A DNA stretch of 64,000 bases, taken from positions 2,060,001 to 2,124,000 of the forward strand of contig CM038715.1 of the NCBI GenBank assembly GCA_021613375.1, written 5' to 3'. This document shows positions 13,201 to 23,443 of the stretch, piece by piece. Under the pieces are notes generated by a model. The model was given only the letters and a program-made list of their open reading frames with translations. It did not search any database and had not been told where the DNA came from. Within the stretch, counting starts at the first letter, position 1, and every line of letters starts with the position of its first letter. The stretch is from Megaleporinus macrocephalus (Eukaryota > Chordata > Actinopteri > Characiformes > Anostomidae). Position numbers and translations under genes: made by a program.

Positions 13201-14186
13201 GCCCTGAAAACACTTCAGAAGCCTCAAGCCACCGCTGTCTTCACATAGTTTTGTAAGGAACACAAGAAACCCGGTTTATTAAACAGTAAACTAGATTTAA
13301 AATAACACCCCGTCGCACGTTGTTTACCAAACCTGAGGTCAAGTCGAACAGCTACTACTATCAGAGCAACAACACTCGCTAGCTATCTAGCTAACGCTTT
13401 AGGGTTCAATAACGTTCCGTTGCTAACTTAGTTTCACAAAGTAATTAAATTATATGTAATCTGTCAAACCGTATGTCAAGTCTCGACAAAGATAAGACGT
13501 GTGTGTCTGGAGATATATGTGGGGCCACAGCTTCAGCTAGCAATCCAACATGCCTGTCAGTGACATAGCGCTAGCTTAGCCAGCTACCCCGTTAGCAATC
13601 CAACTAACGTTATGTCAGTATCTGAATTATCTAGAACTTAACGTTAGACACGGTTAGAACATAACATAGCAATAACAGAATAAATTAATGTACGAGGTTG
13701 GGTGTACTGACTGTGTTCCACTAATTCTGTGTTCGGTTGTAGCTGTCCTGCAGCAGCGCTCCGCCGAAGCTAACGGCTAACGCAGAAGATTAGTAACTTA
13801 ACACCCGCTGTAGCATCGCAGCGGTACGTAATTCCACCGTACCGGATATACTGCAAGCGGGAAATAAAGTAATGCACGGTGAAAGCCTGCGGAGCAGCCT
13901 TAATAAAGTCTTGTCCCCGGCTCGCTCGCTCCCTTCGCGGGGTGGTTTGATAGGTAGTCCGTGTCTCAGTGCTCGCCGCTCGGCCGCCGCCTCCCCTTAT
14001 TTTCCCTCCCACCTAGTTTACCTTCTTGTCAATCCGAACCGTGAAGACGTCCCGATCGCGCAGCGGCTCCCGACTCAGCACCAGGCCGTGGTTGAACTCC
14101 TGCACTGGCTGGTTTCGCTGCGCGGTCCGGTTGGAGTTAGACAGACCGATGAGCTTCCCGCTGCGCGGATGCAGCTCCGCCGCCAT
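1370..14186 (-). CDS. neurl4: neurl4, Neuralized-like protein 4 (5' part of gene, seven coding exons)
   Basis: NEURL4 is a centrosomal protein with six Neuralized homology repeats (NHR). It partners HERC2 and limits CP110 and ectopic microtubule centres (family knowledge). Coding exons read on the minus strand: 14022-14186, 6226-6757, 4060-4125, 3528-3954, 3252-3363, 1924-2013 and 1370-1442, each with AG/GT borders and matching phases. Exons 1-2 hold NHR1 ([47 protein letters not shown]). Exons 4-7 hold most of NHR2 ([58 protein letters not shown]). These match human NEURL4 closely. The start is ATG 14186 because it directly precedes [10 protein letters not shown]; the glycine-rich leader of the human protein is absent. 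The reading frame is broken by five apparent one-base indels in short homopolymers (see exons 2, 4 and 6). The remaining four NHR repeats and the C terminus lie left of the window. Confidence 0.93.
1924..2013 (-). CDS. neurl4: neurl4 coding exon 6, with one apparent one-base insertion
   Basis: The exon encodes [19 protein letters not shown] and then [11 protein letters not shown], again nearly identical to human NHR2. It is 90 nt where 89 are needed. The extra base is in a G4 run within CGTAGGGGAGTAC (plus about 1953-1957). Taken literally the frame hits TGA five codons later. With one G removed, the exon exits in phase 0 and joins exon 7 (EGDHIGL) correctly. Confidence 0.9.
2275..2937. mobile_element. 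non-autonomous hAT-type DNA transposon, 663 bp
   Basis: The element starts TAGAGACGGACCAATCAG and its other end, reverse complemented, is TACAGATGGAAGAATCGATC. It is flanked by a perfect 8-bp duplication, AGCTAAAT at 2267-2274 and 2938-2945. An 8-bp duplication with short imperfect inverted ends is the hAT signature. It sits in neurl4 intron 5 and has no open reading frame. Its left end resembles the terminus of the element at 22170-23887, so the two are probably related. Confidence 0.85.
3252..3363 (-). CDS. neurl4: neurl4 coding exon 5
   Basis: A 112-nt exon, phase 0 to phase 1, encodes [20 protein letters not shown] followed by [17 protein letters not shown]. It is nearly identical to the core of NHR2 in human NEURL4. 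Borders are GATAG acceptor and GTATGT donor. No defect is visible. Confidence 0.93.
3528..3954 (-). CDS. neurl4: neurl4 coding exon 4, with one apparent one-base deletion
   Basis: The exon runs from [20 protein letters not shown] through a Gly/Ser-rich linker into the start of NHR2 ([36 protein letters not shown]) and ends at a GTATGT donor in phase 0. The upstream frame ([15 protein letters not shown]) and the downstream frame ([16 protein letters not shown]) differ by one base. They join if a G5 run at about plus 3755-3760 is restored to G6. Both halves match the expected protein, so a missing base, in the genome or only in the assembly, is the simplest explanation. Confidence 0.88.
4060..4125 (-). 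CDS. neurl4: neurl4 coding exon 3
   Basis: A 66-nt exon, phase 1 to phase 1, encodes [20 protein letters not shown] and a few more residues. It is bounded by TATAG and [16 protein letters not shown] corresponds to RPETFPNSLE between NHR1 and NHR2 of the human protein. A truncated hAT element begins only about 26 bases upstream on the intron side. Confidence 0.82.
4152..4234. repeat. (GA)n microsatellite
   Basis: About 80 bases of nearly perfect GA with rare T interruptions. It forms the broken left edge of the hAT copy and abuts the acceptor side of neurl4 exon 3. Confidence 0.95.
4301..5194. repeat. 11-bp minisatellite, about 80 copies
   Basis: The basic unit is TGTCTGAGTAA, with TATCTGAGTAG and TGTCTGAGTAG variants and 5-6 bp AGAGTAA spacers that create longer higher-order blocks. 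The same array, reverse complemented, is present in the hAT copy at 23167-23326 with only about 15 units. Open frames through it ([12 protein letters not shown]) are repeat artefacts. Confidence 0.93.
5205..5624. repeat. 44-bp minisatellite, about 9.5 copies
   Basis: Each 44-bp unit runs from AGTTAGCTTTAGCCCC through GGAGCTAATGTGTGTATTAC to ACTAGAGC. Copies are almost identical, with single changes such as TGTGTGCATT and one extra C. Each unit contains an imperfect palindrome, TTAGCT ... AGCTAA, around the GC-rich centre. The same unit, inverted, is at 22457-23118. Confidence 0.95.
6226..6757 (-). CDS. neurl4: neurl4 coding exon 2, with three apparent one-base insertions
   Basis: The exon completes NHR1 and then runs through an acidic linker. 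Reading begins [17 protein letters not shown]. The frame slips at a G5 run (plus 6559-6563), continuing as [17 protein letters not shown]; again at a C6 run (plus 6409-6414), continuing as [14 protein letters not shown]; and again at a G3 run (plus 6352-6354), continuing as [14 protein letters not shown] through VMNGSTEE. Each slip is one extra base. The three sum to +3, so the exon exits in the phase the next exon needs. Without the corrections the first frame stops at 6416. Strong similarity to human NEURL4 on both sides of the first slip supports this reading; the acidic linker is inferred from composition. Confidence 0.88.
7205..8378 (+). mobile_element. LINE 3' tail, interrupted by a hAT insertion
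   Basis: The left part, 7205-7310, reads like the end of a fish LINE open frame (CAACGCAGATTGAAGACC-type text giving a short TYLF-like peptide). The right part, 8064-8378, ends with TCGCTCTGGATAAGAACATC and a TGCTAAATACAGTAAATGTA motif, a very common tail of fish LINEs of the L2 type. The element at 7311-8055 splits them. The family assignment rests on memory of the tail motif. Confidence 0.5.
7311..8055. mobile_element. hAT-type non-autonomous element, 745 bp (family also at 38.4-39.7 kb and 63.8 kb)
   Basis: It begins CAGGGGTCACTAATAGGCGG and ends AACTGGACCTTACTGAACTC then CTA. It is flanked by a perfect 8-bp duplication, TACTAAAG at 7303-7310 and 8056-8063. Internal text (GACCGTGGTCCGG, AGTATATTTCAG-type stretches) is shared in opposite orientation with 38444-39658 and the right edge of the window. 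No coding potential is seen. Confidence 0.85.
8404..8752. mobile_element. hAT-type MITE, 349 bp
   Basis: Ends are TAGTGTTGCATCGATACAGA and, reverse complemented from the other side, TAGGGATGCACCAATACCAC. Flanks are CTTCAAAC (8396-8403) and CTTCTAAC (8753-8760), an 8-bp duplication with one difference. GGTATCGG motifs repeat inside both ends. Confidence 0.85.
9203..10655. mobile_element. hAT-type element, 1453 bp, probably with a second element inside
   Basis: It starts TAGTGCTGGACGATATGGCC and ends TACTGTCCAGGCCTA. It is flanked by a perfect 8-bp duplication, CAGCTGCG at 9195-9202 and 10656-10663. Within it, CAGGGGTCCAGATTAGAC (about 9534) and the reverse complement CAGGGGTGCAGCCAGATT (about 10577) look like the ends of a nested element, but no clear duplication flanks that inner piece. 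Small open frames inside are not convincing. Confidence 0.82.
12282..12546. mobile_element. hAT-type MITE, 265 bp
   Basis: The ends are TAGGGTGTAAGAAAATATAG and, on the other strand, TAAGGCTGTGTATTAGCAAG. They are flanked by a perfect 8-bp duplication, ATGAGTAC at 12274-12281 and 12547-12554. The interior (CACTAGATGGCAGTGTTGTA) is shared with 24698-25024 and in part with the left edge of the window. Confidence 0.87.
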
Positions 14187-14290
14187 GATCGCGCTGGGGC
14201 GGGCCCGGAGGGAAGGAGCGTGTTTACGACAGTAGAGAACGAGCAGCGGCAGGGAGAGTGAGCTGGTTGTCAAGGAGGCCACGAGCAGTT
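13700..14290 (-). promoter_or_regulatory. neurl4 promoter, CpG-rich region
   Basis: CpG density rises sharply here against AT-rich surroundings, for example CGGCTCGCTCGCTCCC and CGCTCGGCCGCCGCC on the plus strand. The block encloses coding exon 1. This is the usual CpG-island promoter arrangement of a broadly expressed vertebrate gene. No TATA box or mapped start can be assigned by eye. Confidence 0.5.
14022..14186 (-). CDS. neurl4: neurl4 coding exon 1
   Basis: This exon encodes 55 codons, from [10 protein letters not shown] to VFTVRIDKK, and ends in phase 0 at a GTAAAC donor. It carries the first half of NHR1. It lies in a CpG-rich block, consistent with a promoter-proximal first exon. The same frame stays open upstream of the ATG (to about 14282), but that extension resembles nothing in the family. 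Confidence 0.92.
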
Positions 14291-15590
14291 AGCAACGAAC
14301 CAAAACTGAAATAAAAGTCTACATTTTTTTGGAAACATTTTTATAAGGCGTTATAAACACCGCATGAGTGCGAACAAGACGTGCGTATGTGCGAACTGGG
14401 CTGCTGTTTTTGCTTAAAATCTAAAAACCGCGGCGATCAGGACCCTCAGAGCAGCTGTGCTACTGAAGCTCACCGGAGTGTGTTTTTCTTCAAAACTAGC
14501 AAGAAATAATTCAAGAAGTCACACATTTCACAATATAAAGGCCCAATAAGAGCCATATACGACAAAAGCTACACTGAGAAACGCTGACATACCACCATGA
14601 AGTAATAAAGTAAAATAATTGATTTATTTTACTTTATTTTAAAATTATTAGCCTTTATCTTGCACCTTACATTAGGTTAAATGTCTTGTACATCCTGTCA
14701 GTGTATTCTGCATTGTATTCGCTGCATTTTCTTTAGTTAATGTTAATTCCCAAGTAAGTATTTACGCTTTGTTTTATTTAAAAGTAAAGTATTGTCTGAT
14801 TTGTTGTGTTAGTTTTGGCTTAAAATGTTTTTTTATTATTCTTCATGGCGGAGGAGTACATGCGTGGCGCTGTAAGGCAAAACAATCCCTGTTGAAGTTG
14901 AGTTTAGGTACTTTAAAGCTCTGTCTCTAACAGCTGTGCTATTATTATTATTTATTTATTTATTTTACAGCGCCACATGATAAATAATGCATAATTAATA
15001 CAAAATTAACTGCGCATCTTTCCACACACCTGGAACTACTTTATCGCTCATTTGAATGTCATCGATTTACGCTGTGTGTAGTTCGGCCAGGAGTCAATAA
15101 AAGCTGTTATCGAGCAGTTCACACGCAGACAGACAGAAGAGTAAATAAATAGTTTTTTTTTTGTGAAATGTTTTGTACGTTTAAATATTAACCAGTAGTT
15201 CACAAAATACGAAAATAGTTCTGTGGAAGGAAGCCTTTGGAAGGAGGTAACCTAGCTAGCTGCGTTATCGCGTTATCCTTCAGCAGTAGCGGTACATTAC
15301 AAAAACAAACTCTCCTTTTTTAAAGGAAAGTGGACATGGTTATTTCTTTACCTATATAATATATACAAATATAGTAATACATTTAAGCACACTAATAAAT
15401 ACACACTTAATAGAAACAGGGTAACGCCGAACACGTCCGCTAGATGGCAGCCGAAGACAGATTCACAGACCAGCTCTTCTGACATGCTTTGGTGAAAATC
15501 CTGAAAAGAGATTTGGAGGGTAGAGCAAACGCAGCAACCCTGAAACTCACAAGCTTTACATTTACACGCCGAGGCATGCTCTCTTATAAC
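14291..15590. other. intergenic stretch upstream of neurl4
   Basis: This is AT-rich text with short homopolymers. I see no gene, no long open frame and no named repeat. Confidence 0.6.
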
Positions 15591-15599
15591 CTGTATGTT

Positions 15600-18245
15600 T
15601 ATGATAAGACGTTTATGATGACAGGTATTAGAAAACAGTGTTCCTGGTTCTTATTAATAAGGATTTAATTCCATTTCCTGCAGTAACAGCCTTTGCTCTT
15701 CTGGGAAGGCTTTGCCACTGCATGTTGGAACGTTGCTGTGACGGTTCGACTGCATTCAGCCACAGGAGCACTAGTGAGGTGAGGTACTGAAGATTAGTTC
15801 TGGATCTCCAACAACTCATTCCAAATATATTGGATGGAGCTTCATCACTCCAGAGAGCACACGTTCACTGCTCCACAGCCCAAATGATGCCAGGGCTCTG
15901 TATGCTTCAAGTTGCCTACTCCTCAGTAAGGGAAGCAGCTATTACCTGTCCTAAAAGTCGCTAAATGACGTAATCGCCTAATTTGCATAATAGTCTATTT
16001 GCGTGTATTTGAAGGAATAACGTTGTGGGAGAGTAAAAAAGTGAGTAAAAACACCCTAAATATGTTACAACTACAAATTAACTCTGAATAAATAAACGTA
16101 TTCTGTGGATTATTTGTCCCTCTGGGATCAATAAAGTAGCTATCTATCTAAGACGCATTTATATTTACATCCTGCTCTGTAGATAGGAGGCGGGGTCAGC
16201 GGCGGCTTTGGGCATGCGCAGTGAGTGTGAGGGTCTGCTCTGACTGTGAGACTGAGCACTGTGAGTGTAGTGGGTCGTGGAGTGGTGAGGGTCTGCTCTG
16301 ACTGTGAGACTGAGCACTGTGAGTGTTGGGGGTCGTGGAGTGGTGAGGGTCTGCTCTGACTGTGAGACTGAGCACTGTGAGTGTTGGGGGTGGTGGAGTG
16401 GTGAGGGTCTGCTCTGACTGTGAGACTGAGCACTGTGAGTGTTGGGGGTCGTGGAGTGGTGAGGGTCTGCTCTGACTGTGAGACTGAGCACTGTGAGTGT
16501 TGGGGGTCGTGGAGTGGTGAGGGTCTGCTCTGACTGAGAGACTGAGCACTGTGAGTGTAGTGGGTGGTGGAGTGGTGAGGGTCTGCTCTGACTGTGAGAC
16601 TGAGCACTGTGAGTGTTGGGGGTCGTGGAGTGGTGAGGGTCTGCTCTGACTGTGAGACTGAGCACTGTGAGTGTTGGGGGTCGTGGAGTGGTGAGGGTCT
16701 GCTCTGACTGTGAGACTGAGCACTGTGAGTGTAGTGGGTGGTGGAGTGGTGAGGGTCTGCTCTGACTGTGAGACTGAGCACTGTGAGTGTTGGGGGTGGT
16801 GGAGTGGTGAGGGTCTGCTCTGACTGTGAGACTGAGCACTGTGAGTGTTGGGGGTGGTGGAGTGGTGAGGGTCTGCTCTGACTGTGAGACTGAGCACTGT
16901 GAGTGTTGGGGGTGGTGGAGTGGTGAGGGTCTGCTCTGACTGTGAGACTGAGCACTGTGAGTGTTGGGGGTCGTGGAGTGGTGAGGGTCTGCTCTGACTG
17001 TGAGACTGAGCACTGAGTGTTGGGGGTCGTGGAGTGGTGAGGGTCTGCTCTGACTGTGAGACTGAGCACTGTGAGTGTAGTGGGTTGTGGAGTGGTGAGG
17101 GTCTGCTCTGACTGTGAGACTGAGCACTGTGAGTGTTGGGGGTCGTGGAGTGGTGAGGGTCTGCTCTGACTGTGAGACTGAGCACTATGAGTGTTGGGGG
17201 TCGTGGAGTGGTGAGGGTCTGCTCTGACTGTGAGACTGAGCACTGTGAGTGTAGTGGGTCGTGGAGTGGTGAGGGTCTGCTCTGACTGTGAGACTGAGCA
17301 CTGTGAGTGTTGGGGGTCGTGGAGTGGTGAGGGTCTGCTCTGACTGTGAGATTGAGCACTGTGAGTGTAGTGGGTGGTGGAGTGGTGAGGGTCTGCTCTG
17401 ACTGTGAGACTGAGCACTGTGAGTGTTGGGGGTGGTGGAGTGGTGAGGGTCTGCTCTGACTGTGAGACTGAGCACTGTGAGTGTTGGGGGTGGTGGAGTG
17501 GTGAGGGTCTGCTCTGACTGTGAGACTGAGCACTGTGAGTGTTGGGGGTCGTGGAGTGGTGAGGGTCTGCTCTGACTGTGAGACTGAGCACTGTGAGTGT
17601 TGAGGGTCGTGGAGTGGTGAGGGTCTGCTCTGACTGTGAGACTGAGCACTGTGAGTGTAGTGGGTTGTGGAGTGGTGAGGGTCTGCTCTGACTGTGAGAC
17701 TGAGCACTGTGAGTGTTGGGGGTCGTGGAGTGGTGAGGGTCTGCTCTGACTGTGAGACTGAGCACTGTGAGTGTTGGGGGTCGTGGAGTGGTGAGGGTCT
17801 GCTCTGACTGTGAGACTGAGCACTGTGAGTGTAGTGGGTTGTGGAGTGGTGAGGGTCTGCTCTGACTGTGAGACTGAGCACTGTGAGTGTTGGGGGTCGT
17901 GGAGTGGTGAGGGTCTGCTCTGACTGTGAGACTGAGCACTGTGAGTGTAGTGGGACAGGGCTCACGGCAGGCCCCGCTGCTGGCTGGAGACAGTAACTGT
18001 AGATCATGTGTGTTCTCCTCAGAGTCTCCAAAAGTTTCCAATCACACCAGAAAAAGTCGCTAAGTTGGCCACACTGCGCTTGGCACTGGGCGTGGTGAAC
18101 TTGGGATCAGGTAGAGCTGCTCCAAAGCATCCCATTCATTCTGTTAGCAGTAGGTTTTTATACAAGCTGTTGTATAGGTCAATAATACAAGCTGTTGGTG
18201 CACATTAAAGTAGCTGAATTTAGTAATGTCCGGATACTTTTGGGC
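15600..18245. mobile_element. old DNA-transposon-like repeat split by a minisatellite
   Basis: 15600-15975 contains CTTCTGGGAAGGCTTTGCCA, TGCATTCAGCCACAGGAGCA and GAGAGCACACGTTCACTGCT. 18055-18245 contains GGCACTGGGCGTGGTGAACT and ends GTCCGGATACTTTTGGGCAT. I recall these as the two halves of one very common fish repeat that ends in ...CATACTTTTGGCCATA. Here a 58-bp minisatellite lies between them, and AAAAGTCGCTAA occurs on both sides (15952 and 18052). The assignment is from memory; no family name is claimed. Confidence 0.45.
16221..17955. repeat. 58-bp minisatellite, about 30 copies
   Basis: The unit runs GTGAGGGTCTGCTCTGACTG, TGAGACTGAGCACTGTGAGT and GTTGGGGGTCGTGGAGTG. Four main variants differ in the last third (GTTGGGGGTCG, GTTGGGGGTGG, GTAGTGGGTCG, GTAGTGGGTTG). 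One unit near 17012 lacks 4 bases. Because 58 is not a multiple of 3 and the minus strand lacks stops, open frames of up to 633 codons (SVSQSEQTLTTP-like) arise in all three minus frames. They are not genes. Confidence 0.95.
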
Positions 18246-18833
18246 ATACCCTGCTAAAAACAAAGAACAGCACAGACCAGCATGCATTTCATGCCAAAAA
18301 ACGTTCTAAACTTTCATGTAAATTAATGGATATAAATTTTATTCCAAGAGATTTTGGAGTATTTCTGTTGGTCCACTTAATACAAAACAAATATGGGGAT
18401 ATATGACATCAACTCCAAGCTGGTTTTGCTGGTAACTAGAAATGCTAGTCTGTGCTGGTTTTCACAGCAGGGTATATCCTAGCTTCTCAGTTGGTATGTA
18501 CTAAAAAGTAAGTAGTTATTTACCAGTCCTGCTGAACAGTGGACTACTATGCAGCTCTTCATGAAGTAAATATCGTAGGAACACGGCTAAATCCAGATCA
18601 AGGAAAACACAGAACAGCAGTGAGATGGAAGTTCATGTAATGGACCAATTGCTAGACGTGATTATAAAATTATTCTCAAGAATTCTTTTATCACTTTGAG
18701 GGAGATATTGAGAACATGTAACATGACTTGCAAACTGTTAGAACAGCCATTGGTTAAATAGGCCTAGTTCAACTGACAGTGGGACAAGAGAAAGAACTCC
18801 ATGCTGTCTATGGTGAAAGCTGCATGATGGGGT
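18246..18833. other. region downstream of shbg
   Basis: AT-rich sequence downstream of the shbg stop. It includes text around 18300-18400 (ATTTTGGAGTATTTCTGTTG then GTCCAC) related to a dispersed repeat also at 8840-8900. No gene is seen. Confidence 0.4.
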
Positions 18834-21215
18834 TTAAATGAGTTCATTTGTTGCTTTTGCAGGACAGCTATGGGATGAAACAGATGTATGCTTGAAGAAA
18901 GCACAATCAAGATCGATGACCTCTCCCTGTATGAGGATCTTTTCCAGACAGCCTTGGAGGTGATGTGAACTCTCGGAGTCTGTGGTCTCACCTGGGAAAG
19001 AGTTTATAACTGGGTTATGCTGTCGACTCAAGTTGATTTACTCTTTCACTTACTCAAGGACAGTCTCCATCATCTAGCAAACTCATAAATCTAGTGGAAA
19101 TACTCGCATTGGGTACCAGTACATGAACTCTAGAAGGTTGAACATTTCTGGATATAGGACTATGAAAGTAGCTCTGGGGATTCAAGGGAAAGCTATCAGT
19201 GATAAATGAGAGATCATTTCTGCATGGACATTATTTTTTTCACATTTACCTGGCACTCCACCAAATGCTAAGAGCATCCCCTCTCTCCACCTTGAGAGGA
19301 TGTCCAAGCTTTCATCCTCGACCACCGTATTGCCATTAAGCATCAGAGAATGTTTCAGTATGTTCAAAGTCAGCATGGTGGGATTGAAAGGGAGAGCAGT
19401 GTTGTCAGAGTCAGATCCTTCTTTCAGCTCCGTGGTAAGATCCTGTAGTAGCAAGAAAGGTGATCTTATCATCAATCTGTAAGGTGCCTGGTGTTTATTT
19501 TTTTTTAAAGAAGCATTTCAAAATTAGTGAATGTGTATATATATATATAATTAAATATATACACTGTCGGGAAACAATTCAGACACTGTTATTAATCTAC
19601 TTTCAGTGCATATCCAGCTCAGATTTACAAACATGGCTTATAAATATGAACGAATAGTATGCATAATCATAATCAAAGATATGCTCATGCCTAGTTTACA
19701 CAACACGATTGTATCCTGGTTTTTCAGTCGCCGACTGTTTTTTGTAGATCGCCGACAAAAACCTCTGCTCGGAGGCAAATCGACGATCCCTCTGCGCTCG
19801 CTCAGTCGTGTAGTGTGAACTGCTGAAGGACTCGTTACAGAGTTGATAATAAAATACTGTTTTGTGTGATTATATGACCAGAAACACATTAAAACTCCAG
19901 AGAATCAAAATAACTCACATTTTAAAACCACTTCACTGCTCCTAGATTAGCCTGTGGTGCATCATGGGATTGTCTTAGCGGCTGAGGAAGCATTCGATGC
20001 TTCTTAAAATCAGGTCTAAATAAGGTTCCTCAGTAGACAGCAGTCTACATGTCAGCAGTGCATACTATGACGTAAAATGCTGCCTATGTAGGAGCTCAGT
20101 AGGATTTGAGACACAGCCATGACTTAACCAATGTTGAACAATGAATTAAACAACAGTGACAACAGTGTTAAATGTTTTTGAGTGCTAAGGAGAGCACAGT
20201 GCAGCTGATTATGCTAGTGTTAACAGGCTAATAACTTAGAGTCTGCTGTTTTAAGCTCACTAGACTTATGTTTCCTGTATAATGAAGCAAGACTAGATTA
20301 GTTAACAGGTCCACACAAAAAATACTTGCATCAGAGGTGAGCTGTAATCAGACGTGTATATTAATTTACAGGATCTGTAAAGTAGTTCATTAGTCGTATA
20401 GTCATAATGAGTTTTCTTCTGCGTAATGCAGCAGACATCCAGCGGCTCTTTCAAAAATATGAGCGCAGTTCAGACATACCAACTAATTTTGGTCTGGTAT
20501 GGGTCATTATACAATATAACTCAGTTTCCAAAAGAAATAGAAGAAAGGCAACATATTTAGCTGAAACTGAGAAATTGTTTGAAAAATATACAAGCAACTA
20601 GCAACAGGTTTTTAAAAAAGGGGACAACAAAAGACTGGTAAAGTTGTAAGTAGGTTAATTGGCACTGCTTAGTAGCATGTTTGGCTCTAAAAAGAGCATC
20701 CCAGAAAGAAAGAGAGACTTTCAGTAGTAAAGGTGGGGAGGGGTTCACCAAAAACTGTGCAGGCAATATAAAAATAACATTTATCAACACAAAGCATAAT
20801 ATTAATGATAGGTATTTAGACAAGCTGGAAGAGTTTATGTATGCAAGGGACAAGGCCAGAAATCAATACTGAATGGCTGTACCAAGCGTAGGCATGCCAT
20901 TAAAAACATACATAGTTCTGCAGTGGGTTTAAGAACACCTCCGATCCGTTGTGAGCACAGTTCATAGTTGCATCCACTGTGCTGCCATCCTTAATTATTT
21001 AGGAGGCCTTAATTATTGGCAAAAAATGAGCCTGACCGCTAAACTAGCCTGACTGCAGTCCAGAACTATTAGCTATTTATCACATTTGGGGCATTATGAA
21101 ATTAAAAATACTTAATTGCATTACATTTTATTTGCACAGTGTCCCAACTTTTTTGGAAATAAAGTTATACTTTTAAGACAAACAAAAAAGCACACTTGTA
21201 GTTATTGCACTTAGC

Positions 21216-21288
<73 letters not shown>

Positions 21289-23393
21289 TAGATAGATAGA
21301 TAGATAGATAGATTAAGACATTATGATGAACTAGGTTGTTGTTTGGTGTTGGCATACCTTTTTTTTCTTGTATCCTTCAAACATTGACAGAACATACTCA
21401 AAACCTGGACACTGAAGACTTAGTAATGTCCCTTGCCAAGATCCATAGACCTCAATTGCAATTCCTTTCTCCACTGTCTCCACTCCAGGAAGATCTGTGT
21501 TAAACACATTATAGCGAGTGACGTTTAGTGCACATTAACATAATATTCATGTCTGCTTAGTTATTTTAGGACCTAACATTAATATCCCCTATGAGCTCTG
21601 TTGCTGGCTGTCACTGAAATGTAAACCTTTAGGACCCTAATCCTTGTTCTAATCCCAGTCCCGAGGACCCCACACCATTCAGAGTTTTGTGTTTTCTCTC
21701 ATTTCTCTCATCTTACCCATTAATCAACTAATTCAAAATTTGGCTGTTTAACCAGCTCCTCATGTGCCGTGTTAAGTGTGTGGAGCTTATGGTCCCCAGA
21801 GGAACGTCTGGTTTAGAATATGTGTATGATTGAGTATGATTATGTGTGTTATGACTGTGTGTGAGTTTTTTCTTATGGTCAAAGAGGGGTAACAGGTGTT
21901 AGAAAACTATCACTTTTGCCACTTTTGTGTCTCCCAAAGCTAATATGTTAAGTTTGTAAATTGTTTGGTTTGAATTTAAAAGAACAAACTGCTGGAGAGT
22001 GACTTCATTTTTTACTTAACTCTGAATACGGATGTTAAAGATGATGTTAAAGGCACAAGCGAGTCACATTAACATTCCCTCAGAAACTTGTTTTGAAGTT
22101 TATGGAATTCTATGGAATAAAATCCAGTAATTGGGAAAATCAGATCCAAAAAAAAAAGCTAGTACAAAGTAGAGATCGACTGATATATCGGGCCGATATT
22201 TGCCATATTTTAATATATCATCGTGTTTCCGAGCACCAATTTAAAGTACTTCTGCAAGTCCGCAGGCAGCCCCGTGTTATTGGTGCGGTGGAACGGGCTG
22301 CAACCGCATGTGAAAGACCCCAGGCCGAAACCTCTGAAACTGTTCAGCCAAATAAGTGAAAATGAATAATTAATAGTGAACAGTGAGGTTTATAATGAGG
22401 CCGTTACGTGTTTCTAGTTCTGCCTAAACGTGAACCAGAGTGGATGTTGTACTGCTTAGCTCCGGGGCTATAGCTAACTGCTCTAGTGTAATACACATAT
22501 TAGCTCCGGGGCTAAAGCTAACTGCTCTAGTGTAATACACATATTTGCTCCGGGGCTAAAGCTAACTGCTCTAGTGTAATACACACATTAGCTCCGGGGC
22601 TAAAGCTAACTGCTCTAGTGTAATACACACATTAGCTCCGGGGCTAAAGCTAACTGCTCTAGTGTAATACACACATTAGCTCCGGGGCTAAAGCTAACTG
22701 CTCTAGTGTAATACACACATTAGCTCCGGGGCTAAAGCTAACTGCTCTAGTGTAATACACGCATTAGCTCCGGGGCTAAAGCTAACTGCTCTAGTGTAAT
22801 ACACACATTAGCTCCGGGGCTAAAGCTAACTGCTCTAGTGTAATACACATATTAGCTCCGGGGCTAAAGCTAACTGCTCTAGTGTAATACACATATTTGC
22901 TCCGGGGCTAAAGCTAACTGCTCTAGTGTAATACACACATTAGCTCCGGAGCTAAAGCTAACTGCTCTAGTGTAATACACACATTAGCTCCGGGGCTAAA
23001 GCTAACTGCTCTAGTGTAATACACACATTAGCTCCGGGGCTAAAGCTAACTGCTCTAGTGTAATACACACATTAGCTCCGGGGCTAAAGCTAACTGCTCT
23101 AGTGTAATACACACATTAACACGTTACTGTTACACAGAGAGTCTCTCCGGAGCAGACAGAGCTTCCCAGATATTATTCAGACATTACTCAGATACTACTC
23201 AGACATTACTCAGATACTACTCAGATACTACTCAGACATTACTCAGATACTACTCAGACATTACTCAGATACTACTCAGATACTACTCAGACATTACTCA
23301 GACACTACTCAGATACTATTCAGATTCCAGCACTCGAGACTAACTAAAGAATGAGTAAAGAGAGTCAGTACAGCATATCAGCCTCTCTCTCTT

Positions 23394-23443
<50 letters not shown>

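Larger units (their letters stand above)
6758..14021 (-). other. neurl4 intron 1, transposon-rich
   Basis: No coding exon is recognised in these 7.3 kb. They contain, in order, AT-rich text, a LINE tail split by a 745-bp hAT element, hAT elements at 8404-8752, 9203-10655 and 12282-12546, and the CpG-rich promoter flank. In 10664-12281 and 12547-13690 I see no gene and no named repeat. Confidence 0.7.

Noticed and set aside
14187..14282. N-terminal extension of neurl4 beginning [12 protein letters not shown]
   Set aside because: The frame is open, but the family similarity begins at [10 protein letters not shown] and the ATG at 14186 fits. The extension resembles no NEURL4 leader I know.
16140..18041. 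Open frames of 633, 611, 320 and 212 codons on the minus strand
   Set aside because: All are read through the 58-bp minisatellite in rotating frames. The peptide is a bare tandem repeat with no domain, and no exon structure supports it.
22093..22359. Open frame of 88 codons containing [20 protein letters not shown]
   Set aside because: It lies in the unique part of the hAT element. A similar peptide appears from the other copy at 5716-5973, so it reflects shared transposon DNA. It is too short to be a transposase.
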